A stretch of DNA of 64,000 nucleotides from Thinopyrum elongatum (lineage: Eukaryota; Streptophyta; Magnoliopsida; Poales; Poaceae). The translations under genes and the position numbers were made by a program. Below are positions 56,386-64,000 of the stretch, piece after piece; position 1 is the stretch's first letter; each line of letters begins with the position of its first letter. The stretch lies in the NCBI GenBank assembly GCA_011799875.1, contig CM022302.1, positions 98,969,494 through 99,033,493 on the forward strand, written 5' to 3'. Below the pieces are notes generated by a model, which saw only the letters and a program-made list of their open reading frames with translations, did no database searches and was not told the origin of the DNA.

Positions 56386-56865
56386 TTGAGATGTACTAAG
56401 CCTGAGGAAAATTGGTTTGCGGCCGAATCTAGCTGGGTAAGAAAAATCTTTTCATGGGCTGGGCTGTATATTGCTCTCTCGCGCGCGACCGAGAGACGGC
56501 GGCGACGACTGCAAGACTTTCGTTCACCGCTCCGGCCTTCTCTGCCCGTCGACTGCGACGCCCCTGCGCTCCTCCCTCCAACGCTCCGCCCCTCTGGCTG
56601 CGGCGATGGGACCAGGGTCATCATACGCTCCGCCCCTCTGGCTGCGGCGATGGGACCAGGGTCATCATGCTCCTCCTCCCCGGATCTCGCCTCCGCCTCC
56701 AAGATTCTCATACCTTCCGGTGACGATGACCAGGAGATCATCCTCCTCTTCAACCCACCATTTTTGCTTCTCCACGATGATGCCTTCCATGCTACACGCA
56801 CTGACGAACGCCTGTACAGATTCAAGAATAATTCACACCTGGATGGCATGTTTCTGTACGCATGA
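56386..56865 (+). CDS. Unrecognised 159-codon ORF
   Basis: Frame MRCTKPEENWFAAESSW, arginine-rich then proline/serine-rich. It includes the translated 44-bp tandem duplication, read in different frames in each copy since 44 is not a multiple of three. The end (IILLFNPPFLLLHDDAFHATRTDERLYRF) is hydrophobic then charged and could be a first exon ending near 56,845. No domain was recognised. It could be random coding in GC-rich DNA. Confidence 0.25.
   Translation: MRCTKPEENWFAAESSWVRKIFSWAGLYIALSRATERRRRRLQDFRSPLRPSLPVDCDAPALLPPTLRPSGCGDGTRVIIRSAPLAAAMGPGSSCSSSPDLASASKILIPSGDDDQEIILLFNPPFLLLHDDAFHATRTDERLYRFKNNSHLDGMFLYA
56581..56668 (+). repeat. 44-bp perfect tandem duplication
   Basis: Two identical 44-base units (56,581-56,624 and 56,625-56,668), each beginning ACGCTCCGCCCCTCTGGC. 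Identity suggests a recent slippage or an assembly duplication. Confidence 0.9.
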
Positions 56866-58517
56866 TTCTTTCATTCAATACATGTTTTTTGTTAATTCAT
56901 GATTATGTTAAATTCATTTCACTGCAGGAATACATGTTTCAATTAACTCATGATTTTGTTAATTTCAATACATGTACAGATTAATTATCCACCAATATTC
57001 ACATTTAGATTGCATAATTCTTTCATTCACAATACACTTCAAGAATGGAGCGTCATCCTGTTATTACTTCCATGTTTCTGTTAATTTCATCTCATTGCGG
57101 GAAATACATGTTTCCATTGATTATGTTAGCTGAAAGGCTTGGGTGCTTTAGTGTTTCTGCTGTATTTTTCCTTTGATGTTTGGCTGCACTTTTGTGTCAT
57201 TGTGATGTTTCGTCTTACAGAAAGTGGCACACAGTCTGACAGTCGGCTGCATTGTTTCGAGAAGAACAAAACGGAAGCTCAAGTTTTCATCATGTTGTAT
57301 AAACTGAAGCTGACACAAAGCTGAAGCTGAAATTTCCAATAGTAGTTTTTCTCTAGTGCGCAGAGAACTGAAATATGAAGGGGGTCATCAATGTGTAACT
57401 TCTGTAGTGATGCTGTTTCATATATCAGACCATTGTTTCTTATGCACTCTCTGTTGCACCCAGGAGGAATTAGAACTTGTCATCAATGCAGGTACTACAT
57501 TAGAAGTGATAAGTATTTTATTGTCTGTCAAACTTGGCAAATTTTTGTGCCGTAAACTGATAAGTACTTCATCCCGTGTCAAATGCAGGCGCTCTGACAT
57601 TAGAACTGTTTTGCTTTATCCGAAGACGATGCGTTCAGTTGCTGGGTGCCTTTCGGTTTGTCGGCCATTAAGAAGATTTCACCTGGAGCAAAAAGGTATG
57701 TGATGCAGTTATCCCTTTGACACGGTCATTGCTGGAGAGCTTAAATTCTGTACCTACTATATTGGAGAACTACTTCTCTTAAGTCTATTTATACACGATG
57801 CAATCTATGCAAAATGTTCTTATACTCAAGTTATTCCCAGTTTGCCCTTAAGTCAATTTATAAACAAAAGCTGAACCGTCAAGTGTCAAGTTCAGTTAAC
57901 AGGGGCAGTGTAGTAACTGGAATTGGATTGACAAGCATATGTACTGTTATTCCCAGTTTGCAAGAAAACAATATGGTGGTCTAATTTTAAAAACCTGAAT
58001 CTTCTCCATGGTTCGGTTATGTTGGATGTGCCCCAAGAAGCTTCTTTCTTGATGCTCATCTGTTGAATTTTGTTGTCAAAATATTACTTGGATGCTGCTT
58101 ACACTCATTTTGAAGTTCATTTGTAGACGGTAAGATTGTTATTTGTACTAATTTAACTGAAAAAAAATGTTGTTTCAAAATCCAATGTTTCATTAGTTCA
58201 CAAAGAACTGCCCTGACTCTGTTTTCTTCAGTGTACATAAGTGCATTAGTAGAGTTACCAAGTTGATTACTCATTTTACCGTAGCATGATTACCGAGTCT
58301 TCTTGTTCAGATGGTGGCCCATCTTATATTTACCTACTTTTGTGCCATTATTGACTGGAGTTTTGGAGCTCTTATACTGGTCAGCATGTAGCAGTCGTGC
58401 GACACATGAAATTTGAATAGTGCCAAAGCCCAACTCATGTGCTCTTGAGAGATACTCTGCCTTCTTTGCTTTGTTTAAATTTTTCTGTTCTTGACCATGC
58501 AAAGAGTGAATGTCCTA
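56866..58517. other. Region without a supported gene
   Basis: AT-rich, with short exon-like stretches (57,440-57,700) but no recognised domain. It may be intronic to a gene spanning 56,400-58,987. Confidence 0.4.
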
Positions 58518-58598
58518 CTCCCTCTGTCCTATAATGTAAGACGTTTTTTGATTCTAGTGTAATGTCAAAAAACGTCTTATATTATGAGACGGAGGGAG
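58518..58598. mobile_element. Stowaway MITE, 81 bp (Athos-like)
   Basis: CTCCCTCTGTCC to GACGGAGGGAG with TA on both sides; almost the whole element is an inverted repeat around AAGACGTTTTTTG, as in the 80-bp Athos type. Confidence 0.9.
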
Positions 58599-58693
58599 TA
58601 TTTTACAATTGATAATTGGTCCATGTGTTTCTTGGTTATCTGAAATTATGATGCGGCAGGAATCTGAATTGCAGTACTTGTTGATGTATTCTT

Positions 58694-58815
58694 GACTGCA
58701 GAAGAAACTTTGTCATGTATTTTTTACCAATATCTATTTTTTACTGCAGAAAAAACTTTGTCATTTACTTTGACCAATATCTTCATTTTACTGCAGGAAA
58801 AACTTTGTCATGTAC
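58694..58815 (+). repeat. Three tandem 47-48 bp units with repeated CTGCAG acceptor
   Basis: Units starting CTGCAGAAGAAACTTTG at 58,696, then variants at 58,744 and 58,791. Each contains CTGCAG followed by AAACTTTGTCAT. The third supplies the likely splice acceptor for the exon at 58,797. Confidence 0.75.
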
Positions 58816-58987
58816 TGCACATCGAGTTGCGCCACTTGACGCCAATGCAGAGCACTTGATGGCAATGCATAGTGGAGAAAAGGCTACCGATCGTCGCCTT
58901 GCAGCTCATGTTCTTCGGAAGTGTCTCTTCGAACATGACAACTTGCTAGTGCAAAACTCATTAGCTAAACTTGAATTTTATTTGTAA
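58797..58987 (+). CDS. Putative terminal exon, unknown gene
   Basis: After acceptor CTGCAG at 58,796, an open frame reads KTLSCTAHRVAPLDANAEHL and continues through DRRLAAHVLRKCLFEHDNLL to a TAA at 58,985-58,987. The composition is protein-like, but no domain was recognised and upstream exons are not established. It may belong to the DUF3615 gene by alternative splicing or to a separate gene. Confidence 0.3.
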
Positions 58988-59198
58988 TGATTGCTTTTAT
59001 TTTGGCATACAAAAACAGTTCCGGCCAACAAAATGGTGGCAGTGAAACGCGGACCAATATCTAAACCTTGTGAAGTGATGGATTTAATTTTTCAATTCTA
59101 GTTTATGCACTGAATATGCAGAATTTTTATGTGACTGGTTGTGGTTTTTTCCCTAACTATCTATGCAAATTTATCTATGATCTATACTGATATGTGTG

Positions 59199-62100
59199 TG
59201 TAACACTAGGGATTTCTTCCCCTACCATTTGGGCACAAGGAACGGGGGGAACATCTCCCCCGTGGTGGGAGGGATCCCACGCAGCCAGGGAAATCTCTGC
59301 TGGGGGGCTTGTGCCCTGGGTTTATCTCTCCTCACAACCAAACTAAGCCTCAGGGTGGTCTTAATCGCCCACAAGTAACTGATGAACTTAAGGACGGCCA
59401 TTAGCATTCGTCCATTGATCTCCCTGCTCTGGCTATCATTCGCCAGACCGTTCGCCTCACTATGTGCGCCAAGACCTCCCCTATAAAAGCTCCATCATCT
59501 CGTTGTTCAATTCCTTTCGAAGCCCTCACAATCCTCCCCGCATCACAGCCCCGTCTGCACTGTTTTTCCACTACCGTCGCCGCAGGTGAGCGCTCCGGTC
59601 CGATTGCTTTCACCAGATGAACACCTTCACCTCACTCTACCTCCTAGACATCATTTCCCAGCCGTTTGCCATCGTTGGCCGCGCGCACGATGGAGCCGTG
59701 CCGCTGCTCCATTCGGGACTGACGTCGTCGTCACCCGTTGACCGTCCGTCGTGTCCGTTCACGTCACGGTGTTCCTTCATCACCGTGAGCGTCACACGTC
59801 ACCATCCCTTCATCACCGGAGTTCAACGACAACGACGCGCACCGAACACGTCAATTTTCTCTTCAACGACTCCATCTCCGACGACTACTCGGTGACGGGT
59901 GACCCAAAACCAAGACTAACCTATAGGCCGATTTGTTGATACTAGGAACGAGAGGATGATTTTATTTTCATTTGAGTAGGTTTTGGTTTGTGTAATTTTT
60001 TTATATAGCAAGTGCATATGATGTTTTGTGCAATGTAAATCATGCAAAATTATTTGTATTATTTTGTCATGTTCGTATCATGCTTAGGTATGTCCTAACT
60101 ATTGTGTGATTCTAGAATTGTTTTAGAATGTCGTAGAATTAGTTTCTCTCTATTAAAATAAGGATGCATGATATCATGCTTTGATATTTTTGTATTGTAC
60201 ATAGACGTAATATATGCATGTGTACTTTTTGGATAATATTGCCATGCGTAGAAATATTCATGTTCTAGTTTAACTCCGATAAGATTGTATAGTTGTTGTT
60301 TAATTATTTTGATTGGGTCTAGGTAATGACGTGAGGCATAACATGTGAATGATGTCACTTTTTATTTTGTTACATGATTTGATCGTGCTATGACTAGATT
60401 ATTGTTGGTCCTTTTGTTACATATGTATTTTCATTATTTTATTTAGTTGCCAAATGAATTTAGCATATAGTGTTTTGGTACTATCTTACCATCATGTGCC
60501 GTACGATGTTTTGCAGCTTAGATGGTTTATTTGCGATTTTAGTTAGCGTGGTTGGCATTTACGATGTTTGTCATCAAATGCAATATTTGGAGTTTTGTTT
60601 AGATACTATTAACCATTATGAATATTTAGATGTTATCTAAAAATTGATTTGTGGTTAAATATTGTATTTGCCATGTTATGTTGAGCCATGTTGTTCAAAT
60701 GCATAGGATAGTCTATTATTTTGTGTTCATGTCATGTCATTCATTATTTTTTCTTTTTCTTTATAGTTAGCCGAGGTATTTGTATTGGGCATTATTAAAG
60801 TTAGTTAGCATATTACGATTTAGAACGTTAGACATGATGGCCAAGTTTTGCAGTCACGATAAACCTAAACCCAACCAATCCATTCAATCCCTCCCATCTT
60901 CAATTGATCTACCTCCTTTGAAATCTCCATATCCATCCAGATCTTGCTACCCATCCTTCCTATATTGTTATTCGTTTTGGATGTTATTTGGACTTTATTG
61001 CTTGTGTATTTATTATTGCTTCGCCTTTACTATGAGTAGGAGGTGACGGTACACGAGAGGAGGACTAGGAGGAGGACGGAAACGGGGGACTCAACAACGA
61101 AGGCATGCCTCCTTCTTGATCATACTTATCCTATATTTATAAAATTGCATTGTGTTTTATGGTTACTATATGCATGCTATTTTTTAAATTCTCGTAGCTA
61201 GCGTGTCGATTGACACATTACCTTGATCCGCTTGTCGCCTATTTACTTGACACGTGAGTAGAAGTATATAATATTCCGGTAGAGTAAAAATGCTTAGCCA
61301 TAATTATCAACCTATAGGTCCTTTGTCGAATGACCTCTGAGTCATTGACAGTTGAAACTTATCGCTGAGCTAGGCTAGTTGGCCTTCTTGACCTTCTCTA
61401 TCCTCTTCTACTCTGGGTGAAACTTACCATATGAATAATGGCGCGGGCGACAGCTGAATCAAAGATTGAAGGAGCAATTGGTTGCCCTTCACAAGTTGAA
61501 GGGGGCAATCAGTCGTCCATGAGGCCTAATAAGTCCTGGATTTGAAGATTGTGATAACAGTACAGGCACATGCTATATGGGCACTGGCTTGGTCAAGTAA
61601 GCTAGTCAGCCTTAGGTGTCGATGTCACCGTACCGCAGATGGGGTAGCTGCCCTGCGGGGAGTATCCTCGGCACATATGTGGGGACTGGTTTGAGGACAT
61701 ACTCTCAGTTTCGTGCACCAGACCCGGTGTGCATGTCACATCTTTGGGGATCTAGTCCAAAGACCTCGTCACAATCTCCCTGCCGGCACACCAAATGGTG
61801 TACTATACCAGCGACCACTGGTGGCATCAAGACGAGATTGTGTCGTGTGGGTAAAGTGTACGACCTTTGCAGAGTGTAAAACTATTTGAATAGCCGTGTC
61901 AACGGTCATGGACGACACATGAATCTTTCTTAATGTACATGATCTGTCTTGCTTATTCCCTCTTGTCCTTATTCTTGGAACCTATGAAGAGTGTGAGTTG
62001 ATCGAGGATCCTCACTCTGATGAAAGTTATTCTGGAGACAAAACATGTTTTCATCTAAAATTGCTATTATACAAGTACTATGTTATTTCAAACAAAATTA

Positions 62101-62255
62101 GCTTTTATGCAAATGATCCATACAACCTTCCTTTGAAGCCACATGTAGCTATTAGGTCCTTCCCCGAGGGGGGCATGTTGAGTACATAATGTACTCATGG
62201 CAATACTTTTTTTGATCAATAGAGATCTATGAAGACGAGGGCGTCGACTACGACT
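59199..62255 (+). repeat. Long Gypsy-type LTR, related to the solo LTR, interrupted
   Basis: Starts TGTAACACTAGGG, like the solo LTR start TGTAACACCC. It shares a central TATA-like box (59,481-59,489), the conserved block at about 61,846-61,920 (GTGTGGGTAAAGTG, TGCAGAGTGTAAAA) and a GAGTACA/TGTACTC palindrome at 62,180-62,194. It is overall divergent. The right end is cut at 62,255 by the Copia LTR. No protein domain is seen within; reading frames at 59,400-59,900 are GC-rich LTR sequence. Confidence 0.6.
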
Positions 62256-64000
62256 TGTTGAGAAACGTTGCATGGAAAACAAACAAAAATTCTACGCACA
62301 CGCAATGATCTATCCTTGGAGATGTATAGCAACGAGGGGAGAGTGTGTCTACGTACCCTCGTAGACCGTAAGCGGAAGCGTTTCTCAACGCGGTTGATGT
62401 AGTCGAACTTCTTCGCGCTTCAACCGATCAAGTACCGAACGCACGGCACCTCCGCGTTCTGCACACATTCAGCTCGGTGATGTCCCTCGCCTTCTTGGTC
62501 CAGCAAGACGTCAAGGTAGTAGATGAGTTCCGTCAGCACGACGGCGTGGTGACGGTGATGGTGAAGTGATCCTCGCAGGGCTTCACCTAAGCACTACGAA
62601 AATATGACCGGGGGTGTAAACGGTGGAGGGGGGCGCCGCACATGGCTAAACAATTGTCTGTTGTGTGCTAGGCACCCCCCTCCCACATGGCTAAACAATT
62701 GTCTGTTGTGTGCTAGGCACCCCCCTCCCACATATATATAGGTGGGAGGGGGAGGGAGAGGCCAGGAGGCGCCCCAAGTAGGACCGAATCCTACTTGGGC
62801 TCCTCCCAAGCCGCGCGCCCCCCTGCCATATATGTCGGAGGGGGAAGGAAAGAGGGGAGAGAGAGAAGGAAGTGGGAATCCTATTCCCTTTCTTTCCTTT
62901 CCTCCTTCCCCTTTCCTTCTCCACCTTGGCCAGCCCATATGGGAGGCGCACCAGCCCCTTGTGGCTGGTGCGTTTCCCCTCTTGGCCCATAAGGCCCATA
63001 TCTTTTGCCGGGGGTGCCCGGAACCCCTTCCGGTGACCCGATATGTACCCGGTACCCTCCGGAACACTTCCGGTGTCCGTACACTATCGTCCTATATATC
63101 AATCTTTACCTCTCGACCATTTCGAGACTCCTCGTCATGTTCGTGATCTCATCCGGGACTCCGAACAACATTCGGTCATCAAACCACATAACTCATATAA
63201 TACTATATCGTCATCGAACGTTAAGCGTGCGGACCCTATGGGTTCGAGAACTATGTAGACATGACCGAGACACCTCTCCGGTCAATAACCAATAGCGGAA
63301 CCTGGATGCCCATATTGGCTCCTACATATTCTACAAAGATCTTTATCGGTCGAACCGTTATGACAACATACGTAATTCCCTTTGTCCATCGGTATGTTAC
63401 TTGCCCGAGATTCGATCATCGGTATCTTCATACCTAGTTCAATCTCGTTACCGACAAGTCTCTTTACTCGTTCCGTAATACATCACCTCGTGACTAACTC
63501 CTTAGTCGTTTGCTTGTAAGCTTGTGATGTGTATTACCGAGAGGGCCCAGAGATACCTCTTCGATACTCGGAGTGACAAATCCTAATCTCGATCTATGCC
63601 AACTCAACAAACACCTTCGGAGATACCTGTAGAGCATCTTTATGATCACCCAGTAATGTTGTGACGTTTGATAGCACACAAGGCGTTCCTCTGGTATCCG
63701 GGAGTTGCATAATCTCATAGTCGAAGGAATATGTATTTGACATGAAGAAAGCAATAACAATAAAACTGAACGATCATTATGCTAAGCTAACGGATGGGTC
63801 TTGTCTATCACATCATTCTTCTAATGATGTGATCCCGTTATCAAATGACAACTCATGCCCATGGTTAGGAAACCTTAACCATCTTTGATCAGCGAGCTAG
63901 TCTAGTAGAGGCTCACTAGGGACACAGTGTTTGTTTATGTATTCACACATGTATTTAAGTTTCCGATCAATACAATTCTAGCATGAATAATAAACCTTTA
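62256..64000 (-). repeat. Angela-like Copia LTR, runs off the window
   Basis: Inverse of the LTR at 33,456-44,779 (minus Sabrina). On the minus strand it ends ACGTTTCTCAACA at 62,256. No Copia primer site follows that end, so it is a 3' LTR or a solo LTR. A TATA-like box (minus) is at about 62,732-62,740. Its start is beyond 64,000. Confidence 0.85.
62641..62730 (-). repeat. 45-bp perfect tandem duplication inside Copia LTR
   Basis: Two identical 45-base units (62,641-62,685 and 62,686-62,730) just downstream, on the minus strand, of the TATA-like box. The other Angela-like LTR (near 44,350-44,400) has a single copy. Confidence 0.85.

Noticed and set aside
56386..56865. Plant regulatory or signalling protein in the 159-codon ORF
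   Set aside because: No recognisable domain; a function would be invention. Listed only as an unrecognised ORF.
59617..59939. Frames encoding Ser/Thr/His-rich peptides in the long LTR
   Set aside because: Located in the GC-rich LTR leader downstream of the TATA-like box; no conserved domain.
1..64000. CRISPR arrays, bacterial operons, rRNA genes
   Set aside because: None seen; direct repeats are LTRs or short tandem duplications, and the sequence is a plant nuclear repeat landscape.

Overview
This window is plant nuclear DNA, almost certainly from a Triticeae grass (wheat, Aegilops, rye or barley group). The basis is recognition of repeat families typical of that tribe: Fatima-like and Sabrina-like Athila-type Gypsy elements, an Angela/BARE1-like Copia element, a TAT-lineage Gypsy element with a dual RNase H, a CACTA transposon and Stowaway MITEs. 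There is also a grass gene with PIR2-like helical and DUF3615 regions. Family names come from memory of their sequences; no database search was run. Nothing bacterial is present: no operons, CRISPR or rRNA.

Layout. 1-4,220 is part of a Fatima-like element, with one LTR flanked on both sides by internal sequence. 4,221-31,839 is a truncated CACTA transposon (minus strand), split by a 23.9 kb Gypsy composite (6,485-30,360) with perfect AGTGT target duplications. That composite is a minus-strand TAT element holding a second, plus-strand, 5'-truncated TAT copy, whose gag is split by a 4.15 kb solo LTR with GTAAA duplications. 31,843-44,779 is the 3' half of an Angela-like Copia element, whose 3' LTR contains a complete 9.6 kb Sabrina-like element (34,086-43,656). 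44,780-50,085 is a minus-strand Fatima-like element cut off by the Copia LTR. Read from outside in, the nest is Fatima > Angela > CACTA > TAT > TAT > long solo LTR, with Sabrina as a second insertion in Angela.

50,086-59,198 is the only gene-like island. It holds an AT-rich inverted repeat with three tRNA-like box A/B pairs, a small serine-rich-protein gene fragment (minus strand), a three-exon PIR2-like/DUF3615 gene (plus strand, frame-disrupted in exon 1), two Stowaway MITEs and unassigned exon-like sequence. 59,199-62,255 is a second long Gypsy-type LTR related to the solo LTR. 62,256-64,000 is another Angela-like Copia LTR (minus strand) running off the window.

Nearly all retroelement reading frames are broken, often by TAG where a glutamine codon is expected. 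The exceptions are the 315-codon env-position ORF of the Sabrina-like element, its 431-codon gag/protease frame and the 322-codon CACTA ORF. No previously undescribed system is proven here. The strongest leads are duplicated polypurine-tract-like sites at conserved spacing in two Athila-type families, the inverted self-nested TAT composite with its spliced antisense gene, and a possible separate transcription unit for the env-position ORF.
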